Shown in pieces: positions 38,017-47,784 of a DNA stretch of 64,000 bases. The notes beneath the pieces are model-generated. The model did not search any database. It was not told the DNA's origin and worked only from the letters and a program-made list of their open reading frames with translations. Source of the stretch: Gammaproteobacteria bacterium (lineage in GTDB: Bacteria > Pseudomonadota > Gammaproteobacteria > Chromatiales > Chromatiaceae); contig JAABTK010000011.1 of NCBI GenBank assembly GCA_011389885.1, positions 1 through 64,000 of the forward strand, given 5' to 3'. A program made the translations under genes and the position numbers. Position 1 is the first letter of the stretch; each line of letters opens with the position of its first letter.

Positions 38017-41000
38017 ATGAAATACGGCGACCTGATCCAATTCGACCCGATTGAGTCGGTCGTTCAGTTGCGTGACGCGGACCAATCGAGCGCCGCGCGG
38101 CGCCTGGTGGAAACCTATGTCATTTCAGATGAAATGGCCGAGCGGCTCACCCAGCTTGTCATTCCTCAGATGCAGTTCGACCAGCCGGTCGACAACAAGG
38201 GACTGCTGGTCGTCGGCAACTACGGCACCGGTAAATCGCACTTAATGTCGGTGGTCTCCAGTCTTGCCTCAGACGCCTCATGGCTTCCAGGGCTGAAGAG
38301 CGAACGTGTCCGCGATGCCGCTTCTCAGATTGCCGGACGTTTCAAGGTTATCCGTACCGAGATCGGAGCCACCACCATGTCCTTGCGCGACATCCTAGTG
38401 GCCGAGCTGGAAGAGAATCTCGAAAAGCTTGGGGTCGAATATGTTTTTCCAGATTTCGGGTCAATTTCGGGGCATAAGAAAGCTCTGGAGGATATGGAAG
38501 AAAAATTTCTCCAGAAATACCCTGACCATGGACTCTTGTTGGTAGTCGACGAGCTGCTCGACTACCTGCGTACCCGCAAGGACCAGGAGCTGATCCTCGA
38601 CCTTAACTTCCTGAGAGAGCTTGGTGAGTATTGCAAATCATCGCGCTTCCGCTTCATGGCCGGTGTCCAGGAAGCCATTTTCGACAGTCCGCGCTTCGCC
38701 TTTGTCGCCGACAGCATCCGGCGGGTGAAGGATCGCTTCGAGCAAATTTCCATCGCTCGCAATGACGTTAAGTTCGTAGTGGCCGAGCGCCTGCTCAAGA
38801 AGACCGCCGAGCAACAGGCCTTGATCCGCGATTACTTGATGCCCTTTGCCAAATATTACGGCGGGCTCAACGAGCGCATGGACGAGTTTGTCCGCCTCTT
38901 CCCGGTGCATCCTGATTACATCGACACCTTCGAGCGGGTCACCGTGGTGGAAAAGCGCGAAGTGCTCAAGACCCTCTCGAATGTCATGAAATCCATTCTT
39001 GATTTTGATGTTCCAGAATCAGAACCACGAATCAACACCAATGAACACGAATCTAATGAAAATAATTCGGGTGAATTCGTGTCCATTCGTGGTTCTCTCT
39101 TAATTCCTCCTGGCCTGATCGCCTTTGACAGCTACTGGAACACGCTCAAGCAGAACGCCGCCTTCCGCGCCATTCCCGAGATCCGGGCGGTTATCGATTG
39201 CAGCCAGGTGCTGGAATCCCGCATCGAAAACGCCATCACCCGCAAGCAATACAAGCCGATGGCGCTGCGCCTGATCCATGCGCTGTCCGTTCATCGCCTC
39301 ACCACCGGCGACATCTATGCCCCCATGGGCGCATCCGCCGAGGAACTGCGCGACCGCCTTTGCCTGTTCGATCCGCTGATCGCCGAGCTGGGTAGCGACG
39401 AACCCGACAAGGATCTCCAGACCCATGTGGAAACCGTTTTGCGCGAGATCCATAAAACGGTGAGCGGCCAGTTCATCTCCTACAACCGTGACAACCGCCA
39501 GTTCTACCTCGATCTGAAGAAGACCGACGACTTCGACGCCTTGATCGACAAGCGGGCCGAAAGCCTGGGTCAGGCTCAGCTCGACCGTTTCTATTACGAG
39601 GCGCTCAAGCGGGTCATGGAATGCCAGGACGCCACCTACGTGACCGGCTACAAAATCTGGCAGCACGAACTGGTCTGGCAGGAGCGTAAGGCCGCCCGCA
39701 CCGGCTACCTCTTCTTCGGGGCGCCGAACGAGCGCTCCACCGCCGTGCCGCAGCGGGACTTTTACCTCTACTTCATCCAGCCCAACGATCCGCCGCGCTT
39801 CAAGGACGAAAAAAACGCCGATGAAGTGTTCTTCCGCTTGAATCTTAGAACCACGAATAAACACGAATTCACACGAATTCAAAACAATGATTCGTGTTCA
39901 TTGGCGTCCATTAGTGGTTCTGTTTACGAGGCATTCCAGACTGCGCTGAAGAGCTATGCGGCCGCCCTGGACCTTGCGGGCACATCGTCGGGCCACGCCA
40001 AGGCCACCTATGAAGCAAAGGCCAACGGCTTCCTGAAGAAGCTGGTCCAGTGGCTGCAGAAGCACATGAGCGATGCCTTCGAGGTCACTTATCAGGGCCG
40101 CGCCAAGTCCATGACCGAATGGGCCAAGGGCAAATCCATCCGCGACCTGTCCGGCCTGTCGCCTCACGAGACTATCAACTTCCGCGACTTGGTGAACACC
40201 ATTGCCGGTGTCTGCCTGGCCCCGAACTTCGAGAACCAGGCCCCGGACTATCCGTTCTTCTCGGTCCTGATCACCGGCAACAACCGCGCCCAGGCCGCGC
40301 AGGACGCCCTGCGGGCCATCGCCGGCCCCGCAGGAAAACAGCAACGCACCAAGCAGGCCACCGCCGTGCTGGACGCCCTGGAGCTGCTCGACCCCCAAGG
40401 GAACGAGGCGAAGATCGACCCCTACAAGTCGAAGTACACCCAGCTCATCCTCGATGCCGTCCAGGCCAAGGGCCACGGCCAGGTAGTCAATCGCAGCGAG
40501 ATCATCCAGGACGACCACGGGCTGGAATACATGAACCCGGGCGGTTCGCGTCTGGAACCCGAGTGGGTGAGCGTCCTAGCGGCGGCGCTGGTCTACTCCG
40601 GCGACATCGTGCTCGCCATCCCGGGCCGTAAATTCGACGCCACCGGCCTGCAGCAACTGGCCGCGACCGGCATGGACGAGCTGGTCCGCTTCAAGCACCT
40701 GGAGCAGCCGAAAGAATGGAACCTGCCCGCGCTCAAGGCCCTGTTCGAACTGCTCGGCATGATGCCTGGAATGGCCCAGCTCGTCACCCAGGGCAAGGAC
40801 GAGCCGGTGCAGAACCTGCAACAGGCGGTGGGCAAGATCGTCAAGCGCATCGTTATGACCCAGCAGACCCTGCGCGAAGGGCTCTCCTTCTGGGGCAGCA
40901 ATTTTTTAACCACGAATGAACACGAATCGACACTAATAGAAAATCCTATTTCGTGTTCATTGGTGTCTATTCGTGGTTCTCTTGAGGATGCGAAATCGTT

Positions 41001-41970
41001 CTTTGAATCGCTCCAGGCCTACTCCTCGCCGGGCAAACTGAAAAACTTCCGCTACAGCGCTCCCGAAGTGCTGGCCTTTGAGCCGGCCGTGAAGGCGCTC
41101 GATGAGTTGGACGCCCTGCGCGAGTTCATCATGGACCACAGCCCGACGGCGTCCTGGCTCTCTACCGCCGAGGCGGTGCTGCCCGCCGAGCATGACTGGG
41201 TGGATCGCATGAAGACCACCCGGCAGGACGTGCTGGATGCCCTCAGGCAGGCCGACCTGACCGAGCTGGCCAGCCAGTCCCAGGGCATCGGGGCCAAGCT
41301 GCAAAAGCTGAAGAAGGATTACACCGTCGCCTACATCGGCCTGCACACCAAGGCCCGGCTGGGCGTGAACGACGACAAGCGCAAGGCAGGCCTGCAGGGC
41401 GACCAGCGCCTGCAAACCCTGCTCAAACTGGCCGGTATCGACCTGATGCCCCGGCAGCAGCTCACCGATTACCAGAACCGCCTGGCCGCGCTGAAGAGCT
41501 GCTTCGCACTGACCGAGCAAAACCTCGACGCCTCGCCCATCTGCCCCCATTGCGGGTTCCGGCCCTCGGTGGAAACCGGTGCGGCGGCAGGCTCGCAGAT
41601 GATCGACCAGATGGACGCCCAGCTCGACGCCATGGTGACGGCCTGGACCTCCACCATCCTCAGCAACCTGGAGGACCCGATCACCCAGGCCAACATGGAC
41701 CTGCTGAAGATCGACGACCGTGAACCGCTGGAAGCCTTCATCAAATCGAAGGAACTGCCGGTGCCGCTGGACAGCAATTTCGTCCACGCGCTGAAGGAGG
41801 TGCTCTCCGGCCTGGTCAAGGTCACCATCAAGCCGCAGGAGCTGCAACAGGCCCTGCAGGTCACCGGCGGCCCGGCCACCCCGGCGGAGATGAAGAAACG
41901 CTTTGAGGCCTACATCGATCAACTCACCAAGGGCAAGGACCCGGCCAAGGTGCGGATCGTGCTGGAGTAG
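38017..41970 (+). CDS. brxC: BREX-3 ATPase BrxC (PglY-like, DUF6079)
   Basis: 1317 residues from the ATG at 38017, preceded by AAAAGGAG. Start [20 protein letters not shown]. Walker A is [19 protein letters not shown] (near residue 63-75) and Walker [19 protein letters not shown] CxxC pair (CPHCGFRPS) sits near the C-terminus. It is the large ATPase of the BREX complex. Three palindromic elements lie in frame inside the gene and add peptides near residues 335-360, 610-635 and 964-988 (for example [20 protein letters not shown]). Apart from these the reading frame is continuous and the product is probably made; whether it still works is unknown. Confidence 0.92.
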   Translation: MKYGDLIQFDPIESVVQLRDADQSSAARRLVETYVISDEMAERLTQLVIPQMQFDQPVDNKGLLVVGNYGTGKSHLMSVVSSLASDASWLPGLKSERVRDAASQIAGRFKVIRTEIGATTMSLRDILVAELEENLEKLGVEYVFPDFGSISGHKKALEDMEEKFLQKYPDHGLLLVVDELLDYLRTRKDQELILDLNFLRELGEYCKSSRFRFMAGVQEAIFDSPRFAFVADSIRRVKDRFEQISIARNDVKFVVAERLLKKTAEQQALIRDYLMPFAKYYGGLNERMDEFVRLFPVHPDYIDTFERVTVVEKREVLKTLSNVMKSILDFDVPESEPRINTNEHESNENNSGEFVSIRGSLLIPPGLIAFDSYWNTLKQNAAFRAIPEIRAVIDCSQVLESRIENAITRKQYKPMALRLIHALSVHRLTTGDIYAPMGASAEELRDRLCLFDPLIAELGSDEPDKDLQTHVETVLREIHKTVSGQFISYNRDNRQFYLDLKKTDDFDALIDKRAESLGQAQLDRFYYEALKRVMECQDATYVTGYKIWQHELVWQERKAARTGYLFFGAPNERSTAVPQRDFYLYFIQPNDPPRFKDEKNADEVFFRLNLRTTNKHEFTRIQNNDSCSLASISGSVYEAFQTALKSYAAALDLAGTSSGHAKATYEAKANGFLKKLVQWLQKHMSDAFEVTYQGRAKSMTEWAKGKSIRDLSGLSPHETINFRDLVNTIAGVCLAPNFENQAPDYPFFSVLITGNNRAQAAQDALRAIAGPAGKQQRTKQATAVLDALELLDPQGNEAKIDPYKSKYTQLILDAVQAKGHGQVVNRSEIIQDDHGLEYMNPGGSRLEPEWVSVLAAALVYSGDIVLAIPGRKFDATGLQQLAATGMDELVRFKHLEQPKEWNLPALKALFELLGMMPGMAQLVTQGKDEPVQNLQQAVGKIVKRIVMTQQTLREGLSFWGSNFLTTNEHESTLIENPISCSLVSIRGSLEDAKSFFESLQAYSSPGKLKNFRYSAPEVLAFEPAVKALDELDALREFIMDHSPTASWLSTAEAVLPAEHDWVDRMKTTRQDVLDALRQADLTELASQSQGIGAKLQKLKKDYTVAYIGLHTKARLGVNDDKRKAGLQGDQRLQTLLKLAGIDLMPRQQLTDYQNRLAALKSCFALTEQNLDASPICPHCGFRPSVETGAAAGSQMIDQMDAQLDAMVTAWTSTILSNLEDPITQANMDLLKIDDREPLEAFIKSKELPVPLDSNFVHALKEVLSGLVKVTIKPQELQQALQVTGGPATPAEMKKRFEAYIDQLTKGKDPAKVRIVLE
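39022..39095. repeat. Family R element R2, in frame inside brxC
   Basis: GAACCACGAATCAACACCAA at the left, GTGTCCATTCGTGGTTC at the right. It encodes about 25 residues ending VSIRGS, between FDVPES and LLIPPG of BrxC. Confidence 0.92.
39848..39920. repeat. Family R element R3, in frame inside brxC
   Basis: GAACCACGAATAAACACGAA at the left, GGCGTCCATTAGTGGTTC at the right. It encodes [20 protein letters not shown] and SISGS between FFRLNL and VYEAFQ. Confidence 0.92.
40908..40979. repeat. Family R element R4, in frame inside brxC
   Basis: AACCACGAATGAACACGAAT at the left, GGTGTCTATTCGTGGTTC at the right. It encodes [20 protein letters not shown] and SIRGS between FWGSNF and LEDAKSF. Confidence 0.92.
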
Positions 41971-41979
41971 GATTTGAAT

Positions 41980-43098
41980 ATGGAAAGCGATGCCAACATG
42001 CTGGATTTCAATCGGCTGGTAACCACCATCCGGCAGGCCCATGATGAATTAGCCAGGCAGGCAAGCCGGGCGGTCAATATCAGCCTGACGCTGCGCAATT
42101 GGCTGATAGGCTGTTATATCGCCGAATATGAACTTCGTGGTTCAGACAGGGCAAGCTATGGAGATCGCCTGCTCGACCAGCTTTCGGAGGAGCTGCGTAG
42201 GCACAGAATAAGCAACACCGGACGCCGGCAGTTATACAGCTATCTGGCCTTTTACCGTGCCTACCCTCAGATTGTGCGGACGGTGCCCGCACAATCCCGC
42301 CATTTGCTTCCAAGAGACATTGACAGCCAAAAAGTGCGGACAGTGACCGCACAATTGGCTATTGCACCAGAAAAACTCCTCGAAAGCCTTTCCTACAGCC
42401 ATTTCGACCTGATTGTAGCCCTCGAAGATCGCCTAAAACGCGCCTTCTACGAAACCGAGTGCATCCGTGGCAACTGGTCGGTACGCGAGCTGAAGCGCCA
42501 GATCGCCAGCCTCTACTACGAACGCTCCGGCCTCTCCCACAACAAGCAAAAGTTGGCGGATCTGGCGAACCAAAACGCTGAACCGCAAGCATCCATACTG
42601 AACATCCGTGATCCCTATGTCTTTGAGTTTCTTGGTTTGAAACCCAAAGAAGTGATGAGCGAATCCCATCTGGAAGACCAGCTCATCGAAAAACTCGAAG
42701 CCTTCTTGCTGGAGATGGGGCATGGCTTTTGTTTCGAAGCCAGACAGAAACGCATCCTGATCGGTGGTGAGCATTTCTTTGTTGATCTGGTTTTCTACCA
42801 TCGCATATTGAAATGCCATGTGCTGGTCGAATTAAAGCTGGAACACTTCACCCACGAAAACATTGGCCAGCTTAATACCTATGTGAACTGGTATCGACAG
42901 CACATGATGACCGAAGGTGATAACCCTCCTGTCGGCATCCTGCTTTGCACAGACAAGAACCGCGCCCTGGTTGAATACGCTCTTGCAGGCATGGACAATA
43001 GCCTCTTTGTTTCCAAATACCTGCTGGAACTACCCAAAAGAGAAGAAATGCAGGCGTTTATCGAGCAGCAAGTGAAAGAAATCGGGGATGATAAATGA
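41980..43098 (+). CDS. DUF1016 (YhcG-like) PD-(D/E)XK nuclease-domain protein within the BREX operon
   Basis: 372 residues from the ATG at 41980, ten bases after brxC. The N-terminal DUF1016_N region includes SRAVNISLTLRNWLIGCYIA and ECIRGNWSVRELKRQIASLY. The C-terminal nuclease core has the catalytic set in GGEHFFVDLVFYHRILKCHV then LVELK (D and E-x-K). It is an accessory gene, not part of the core BREX-3 set. Two imperfect palindromes (GTGCGGACGGTGCCCGCAC and GTGCGGACAGTGACCGCAC, about 60 bases apart) encode the RTVPAQ/RTVTAQ stretch, which varies in this family. Its stop overlaps the pglX start (ATGA). Function in defence is inferred from position. Confidence 0.88.
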   Translation: MESDANMLDFNRLVTTIRQAHDELARQASRAVNISLTLRNWLIGCYIAEYELRGSDRASYGDRLLDQLSEELRRHRISNTGRRQLYSYLAFYRAYPQIVRTVPAQSRHLLPRDIDSQKVRTVTAQLAIAPEKLLESLSYSHFDLIVALEDRLKRAFYETECIRGNWSVRELKRQIASLYYERSGLSHNKQKLADLANQNAEPQASILNIRDPYVFEFLGLKPKEVMSESHLEDQLIEKLEAFLLEMGHGFCFEARQKRILIGGEHFFVDLVFYHRILKCHVLVELKLEHFTHENIGQLNTYVNWYRQHMMTEGDNPPVGILLCTDKNRALVEYALAGMDNSLFVSKYLLELPKREEMQAFIEQQVKEIGDDK

Positions 43099-45953
43099 AA
43101 GAAACCAGTTTGTTCGACTCGCTGCTTGAAGAGCCCCAGAAGCCCTCCGGCCCGGTGACTTGTCTCGGCATGACGTTCGAGAACGACGAGGCCCGCCGCG
43201 CCCATTTCACCGAGGAGCTGCGCAAGAAGCTGCAGGACCCGGAGTTCCGCAAGATTGAAGGCTTTCCCATCGGCAGCGATGAGGACATCCTGAACCTGAG
43301 CGATCCGCCGTATTACACCGCCTGTCCGAACCCGTGGATCGCCGACTTTATCGCCGAGTGGGAAAAAGAGAAACCACGAATGAACACCAATAAACACGAA
43401 TCAAATGAAAATAATTCGTGTGAATTTGTGTCCATTAGTGGTTCCAATTCTTATCACCGTGAGCCTTTTGCGACCGACGTGAGCGAGGGCAAGAATGACC
43501 CGATCTACAACGCGCACTCCTATCACACCAAGGTGCCCCACAAGGCCATCATGCGATACATCCTCCATTACACGCAGCCGGGGGATATCGTGTTCGACGG
43601 CTTCTGCGGAACAGGCATGACGGGTGTGGCCGCGCAGATGTGTGGTAATCGCGAAGTGGTGATGTCTCTCGGCTACCAGGTGAAGCCTGACGGAACCATT
43701 TTGCAGGAAGAGATCGATGAAGATGGCAAAAAGACATGGAAGCCATTTTCAAAGATTGGAGTGCGCCGGGTAATTCTAAACGATCTTTCTACTGCAGCCA
43801 CATTCATCTCTTATAACTACAACAATCCTATAGACCCAAGTTTATTTAAAACTGAAACCAACCGAATTCTCAAGGAAGTAGAGAAGAAGTACGGTTGGAT
43901 GTACGAAACTAGCCATAAAGACGGCCGAAAAGGAAAGATTAATTATGTAGTCTGGTCAGACGTATTTAGGTGCCCAGAATGTACTAATGAGGTTGTTTTT
44001 TGGGATGTTGCTGTTGATAGAGAAAACGGCAAAATAAGGGATGAATTTCCTTGTCCGAAGTGTAAGGCGCTATTGACGAAACGAAATGTTGAGCGCGCCT
44101 GGGAAACAAAGTTCGACCCGGGCACGAAATCCTCCGTCAGGCACATTAAACAAGCGCCAGTTCTAATTAATTACTCCATTGGAACAAGTCGCTTCGAGAA
44201 GGTCCTGGATGATGACGACTTTAAGAATATCGAAAAGGTCAATTCGACAAATATTCCTGAGTGGTACCCCGTCGAAGAATTACCAAAAGGGGACAAAACT
44301 GGAGAACCGACCAGAATAGGGATAACTCACTCCCATCACTTTTACACCGCATCCAGTCTCGCTTGGCTTTCTGCGTTCAGGGAAAAATGCCTGCGTCTCG
44401 ATTATCGTTACCTTGTGCCTTTTTCGATGATCAACACGATAAGTAAGCTATACAGGTACAACGTAAAAAAACCAGATTATAAGGGCCAAGGTGGTGGCAT
44501 TCTCACGGGCACGCTTTATGTGCCTTCATTGATTAGAGGTTTGAGTGCGTCCTCGTCTTACAAAAGAGGGCAAAGCCGACTTGGACGGATTTTTGAAGCG
44601 AACTCCCGCTTTAAAAAAGATTTCATTGTGTCGACCAGCTCATCGTCTGGTTTTCGCGCAGCCGATGAGTGCCTAGATTATGTGTTTATTGATCCACCTT
44701 TTGGTTCGAATCTTAATTATTCTGAACTCAGTTTTCTTTGGGAGTCTTGGTTGGGTGTAAAGACTAACGTTGCCCCGGAAGCAATCGAGAATAGAAGCCA
44801 AGGCAAAGGAGGCGCAGAGTACAGGGAAATTATGACTAAATGCTTCTGTGAAGCATACAGACTTTTAAAGCCGGGTAGATGGATGACGGTAGAGTTTTCA
44901 AATACAAAAGCATCTGTTTGGAATAGCATCCAAACGGCTCTTACTGAAGCAGGATTTATTGTTGCAAATGTTTCAGCTCTCGACAAAAAACAGGGAAGCT
45001 TTAACGCTGTCACCAACACGACATCCGTTAAACAAGACCTCGTTATCTCAGCCTACAAACCCAATGACGGTTTTGAAGAGCGCTTCCAGAAAGAGGCGCA
45101 AACCGAAGAAGGCGTGTGGGATTTTGTCCGCACGCACTTAAAGTATCTACCGGTCACCAAACAACAGGGCGTTTTGCTGCTAATGGTGCCCGAACGCGAC
45201 CCTCGCATCCTGTTCGACCAGATGATCGCCTTCTATGTCCGCAAGGGTTACCCGGTGCCGATCTCCAGCCAGGAATTTCAGATCGGGCTGGCACAACGCT
45301 TCATCGAACGTGACGGCATGTATTTCCTGCCGGACCAGGTGGCTGAATACGACCGCAAGAAGATGACCTCCGGTGCCCCACAGCAGCTTTCGCTGTTCGT
45401 CTCCGACGAGGCGTCCGCCATCCAATGGCTCCGCCAGCTCATCAAGGAAAAGCCGCAGACCTTCTCCGACATCAATCCGCAGTTCATGCAGCAGCTTGGC
45501 GGCTGGAGCAAGAACGAGGCCCAGCTCGACCTGCGCGAACTGCTAAACCAGAATTTCCTCTGCTATGACGGCAAAGGCGACGTGCCTGAGCAGATCCACG
45601 CCTACCTTTCCACCAACTGGAAAGAGCTGCGCAACCTGCCAAAGGATGCCCCGGCGCTGGTGACCAAAGCCCGTGATCGTTGGTATGTGCCCGATCCCAA
45701 CAAGGCAGGCGACCTGGAGAAGCTGCGCGAGAAGGCGCTGCTCAAGGAGTTCGAGGAATACAAAGAGGTCAAAAAGAAGCTCAAGGTCTTCCGCCTGGAA
45801 GCGGTCCGCGCCGGATTCAAGAAAGCCTGGCAGGAACGCGACTACGCCGTCATCATTGCCGTGGCCGACAAGATCCCCAACAAAGTGCTGGAAGAGGATC
45901 CGAAGCTGTTGATGTGGTACGACCAGGCGGTTACGAGAATGGGAGGGGAGTGA
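43095..45953 (+). CDS. pglX: BREX-3 DNA methyltransferase PglX (PglXI)
   Basis: 952 residues, starting at the ATGA overlap with the nuclease gene. Near the N-terminus is ILNLSDPPYYTACPNPWIAD. The SAM-binding motif I is VFDGFCGTGMTGVAAQMCG and the catalytic motif IV is VFIDPPFGSNLNYSELSFLW, as in amino-methyltransferases. It modifies host DNA so that BREX can tell it from phage DNA. A family R element adds about 25 residues near 93-117 ([20 protein letters not shown]). The centre of the gene (about 43690-45110) is far more AT-rich than its ends (18 of 60 G+C at 43801-43860; 38 of 60 at 45781-45840), so the core may have been swapped by recombination. Confidence 0.9.
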   Translation: MKETSLFDSLLEEPQKPSGPVTCLGMTFENDEARRAHFTEELRKKLQDPEFRKIEGFPIGSDEDILNLSDPPYYTACPNPWIADFIAEWEKEKPRMNTNKHESNENNSCEFVSISGSNSYHREPFATDVSEGKNDPIYNAHSYHTKVPHKAIMRYILHYTQPGDIVFDGFCGTGMTGVAAQMCGNREVVMSLGYQVKPDGTILQEEIDEDGKKTWKPFSKIGVRRVILNDLSTAATFISYNYNNPIDPSLFKTETNRILKEVEKKYGWMYETSHKDGRKGKINYVVWSDVFRCPECTNEVVFWDVAVDRENGKIRDEFPCPKCKALLTKRNVERAWETKFDPGTKSSVRHIKQAPVLINYSIGTSRFEKVLDDDDFKNIEKVNSTNIPEWYPVEELPKGDKTGEPTRIGITHSHHFYTASSLAWLSAFREKCLRLDYRYLVPFSMINTISKLYRYNVKKPDYKGQGGGILTGTLYVPSLIRGLSASSSYKRGQSRLGRIFEANSRFKKDFIVSTSSSSGFRAADECLDYVFIDPPFGSNLNYSELSFLWESWLGVKTNVAPEAIENRSQGKGGAEYREIMTKCFCEAYRLLKPGRWMTVEFSNTKASVWNSIQTALTEAGFIVANVSALDKKQGSFNAVTNTTSVKQDLVISAYKPNDGFEERFQKEAQTEEGVWDFVRTHLKYLPVTKQQGVLLLMVPERDPRILFDQMIAFYVRKGYPVPISSQEFQIGLAQRFIERDGMYFLPDQVAEYDRKKMTSGAPQQLSLFVSDEASAIQWLRQLIKEKPQTFSDINPQFMQQLGGWSKNEAQLDLRELLNQNFLCYDGKGDVPEQIHAYLSTNWKELRNLPKDAPALVTKARDRWYVPDPNKAGDLEKLREKALLKEFEEYKEVKKKLKVFRLEAVRAGFKKAWQERDYAVIIAVADKIPNKVLEEDPKLLMWYDQAVTRMGGE
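43372..43444. repeat. Family R element R5, in frame inside pglX
   Basis: AACCACGAATGAACACCAAT at the left, TGTGTCCATTAGTGGTTC at the right. It lies between IAEWEKEK and NSYHREPF, in front of the methyltransferase core. Confidence 0.92.
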
Positions 45954-46437
45954 ACCACGAATGGACACGAATAAACACGAATTGTTTTTGAAGGAGGATG
46001 TGTTCCAGATCGTAAGATGTGCGATGGAGGTGTTGAACACGCTTGGACATGGCCTGCTGGAAAAGCCTTATGAGAATGCGTTGGTGGTGGAGTTCGGGCT
46101 TCGTGGTATCCCTTTTCAACAGCAGCCTCGATTCGATGTCATCTATAAATCGGTCAAGGTGGGCGAGTATATCCCCGATCTGATCGTTTTTGATCAAATC
46201 GTAGTCGATACCAAGACCATTGAAAAAATCACTGATGTGGAACGCGGACAAATCCTCAACTACCTCAAGATTACCGGACTGAAAGTCGGCGTGATTCTAA
46301 ACTTCAAGCGCGCCAAACTCGAATGGGAAAGGCTGGTACTGTGATGAAATCACGAATGCACACGAAGAAATACGAATTTGAACCAAATGAAAATACATTA
46401 GTGTCCATTGGTGTTCATTCGTGGTTCTCCTTAGAAA
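45953..46437 (+). mobile_element. Composite unit: family R left arm, GxxExxY gene, full family R element
   Basis: AACCACGAATGGACACGAAT starts directly at the pglX stop. The GxxExxY gene begins inside this arm. After its stop lies a complete palindrome, from ATCACGAATGCACACGAAGA to GGTGTTCATTCGTGGTTC (46348-46437). The whole unit sits cleanly between pglX and the next gene. I infer it was inserted as a block; no transposase is present. Confidence 0.65.
45961..46344 (+). CDS. GxxExxY family protein (PD-(D/E)XK nuclease-like fold)
   Basis: 127 residues. The family's name motif is in LNTLGHGLLEKPYENALVVE (G-L-L-E-K-P-Y). The nuclease-like core has YIPDLIVFDQIVVDTKTIEK, in which the usual E-x-K is D-T-K, and the end is FKRAKLEWERLVL. 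The first seven codons (MDTNKHE) are encoded by the arm of a palindromic element. No biochemical role is established for this family. Here the gene is embedded in repeats of the same kind that invade brxC, pglX and pglZ, which suggests it is linked to those repeats rather than to BREX itself. Confidence 0.88.
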   Translation: MDTNKHELFLKEDVFQIVRCAMEVLNTLGHGLLEKPYENALVVEFGLRGIPFQQQPRFDVIYKSVKVGEYIPDLIVFDQIVVDTKTIEKITDVERGQILNYLKITGLKVGVILNFKRAKLEWERLVL

Positions 46438-46450
46438 AGGAGTGCCCATA

Positions 46451-47707
46451 ATGTACGAAAACATTTCCGACCTGCTCAAACAAATTGCGCTGGGTGAAGA
46501 CTCTGTTCTTGAACTCAAGGCAATGGAATTTAGCGGCAAAAAAGTTATCGGCCCGCACAAGGATGGCATGGCGGACGAACTGGCGGCCATGGCGAATACG
46601 GCATCCGGCATCATTGTTCTGGGGGTTGATGACGAGACCAAAGAGATTCGAGGAATACCGCCTGCGAAACTTGACATAGTTGAAGGCTGGCTTCGTTCCA
46701 TTTGCAACGACTCGATTGATCCTCCACTCGATTGCGTCATACGCAAACTCATTGTGCCCGACCAACAAGGTGGTGAGAAAACTATCCTACGAATCGATGT
46801 GCCCCGCAGTCTGTTTATCCATAAAAGCCCTAATGGCTATTTCCGCCGCCTCGGTAGTTCCAAGCGCGAGATGAAACCGGATGTTTTAGCGCGGTTATTC
46901 CAGCAACGGAGTCAGGCGCGAATCATTCGCTTCGATGAACAGACGGTTCCGGGCACCTCTGTCAATGATCTGAATCCCAAACTATGGAACCAATTCCGGA
47001 CGGTTATCTCCTCCAAAGCGGATCAGGAATTTCTCGAAAAGATGAAGCTGATTGCCAAAGACGATGACGGCGCCATGCGGGCAACTGTCAGCGGTATTCT
47101 GATGGCCTCGGACGCACCGGAGTATTTTATGTCCAGCGCTTTTATTCAGGCCGTTTGTTACCGAGGCGCCGAACGTAACGCAGCCTATCAACTGGATGCT
47201 AAGGACATCACTGGCCCGCTTGATGTTCAGGTGCGGGACGCCTGCAAGTTTGTGGAAAGAAACATGCGGGTCTTTGCCATCAAAGCGCCCAATCGGATCG
47301 AAACTCCCCAGTTTTCCATGAATGCGATATTCGAGGCGGTAGTCAACGCTGTCGCCCATCGGGATTACTCCATCTACGGTTCCAAGATTCGCCTGCACCT
47401 GTTTTCTGATCGGCTGGAAATCTTCTCACCCGGCGCGATCCCCAATACCATGACCATTGAAAGCATTTCAGAACGGCAATCGGCACGGAACGAATTAATT
47501 AGCTCCTTGCTGGCTCGTTGCCCTATGAATGTAGACGCCATAGGCAGTCAGCGGAACTTCATCATGGATAAGCGCGGTGAGGGGGTGCCGATCATCATCA
47601 CGGAAAGTGAGAAGCTGTCGGGAAGAAAACCGGTGTACAGGCTTCTTGATGATTCTGAGTTGATGCTGACAATTTTTGCCGCACAACCACCCCATGGTGA
47701 GGACTGA
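46451..47707 (+). CDS. AlbA_2 (Schlafen-like) and HATPase domain protein
   Basis: 418 residues from the ATG at 46451, preceded by AAAGGAG. The N-terminal AlbA_2/SLFN-type domain includes EDSVLELKAMEFSGKKVIGP and ELAAMANTASGIIVLGVDDE. The C-terminal GHKL-type ATP-binding domain, like that found beside RecG-like regulators, has FEAVVNAVAHRDYSIYGSKI and LEIFSPGAIPNTMTIES. Such proteins are often called transcriptional regulators or ATP-binding proteins and occur often in defence islands. The stop codon (TGA) lies directly at the left end of a family R element. A role as accessory effector or regulator is inference. Confidence 0.85.
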   Translation: MYENISDLLKQIALGEDSVLELKAMEFSGKKVIGPHKDGMADELAAMANTASGIIVLGVDDETKEIRGIPPAKLDIVEGWLRSICNDSIDPPLDCVIRKLIVPDQQGGEKTILRIDVPRSLFIHKSPNGYFRRLGSSKREMKPDVLARLFQQRSQARIIRFDEQTVPGTSVNDLNPKLWNQFRTVISSKADQEFLEKMKLIAKDDDGAMRATVSGILMASDAPEYFMSSAFIQAVCYRGAERNAAYQLDAKDITGPLDVQVRDACKFVERNMRVFAIKAPNRIETPQFSMNAIFEAVVNAVAHRDYSIYGSKIRLHLFSDRLEIFSPGAIPNTMTIESISERQSARNELISSLLARCPMNVDAIGSQRNFIMDKRGEGVPIIITESEKLSGRKPVYRLLDDSELMLTIFAAQPPHGED

Positions 47708-47784
47708 ACCACGAATGGACACTAATAAACACGAATCAGGCACGGACAGAAAATCAACAGTGTCCATTGGTGTTCATTCGTGGT
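47706..47784. repeat. Family R element R8, at the 5' end of brxHII
   Basis: GAACCACGAATGGACACTAA at the left, GGTGTTCATTCGTGGT at the right. It begins at the stop of the AlbA_2 gene and runs into the frame of the helicase gene, whose only upstream ATG in frame near it is inside this element. Confidence 0.88.

Noticed and set aside
42271-42355. Two small palindromes (GTGCGGAC...GTCCGCAC type) in the DUF1016 gene as a mobile insertion
   Set aside because: DUF1016 proteins often carry a variable stretch of this kind here, so it is not clearly an insertion in this strain.
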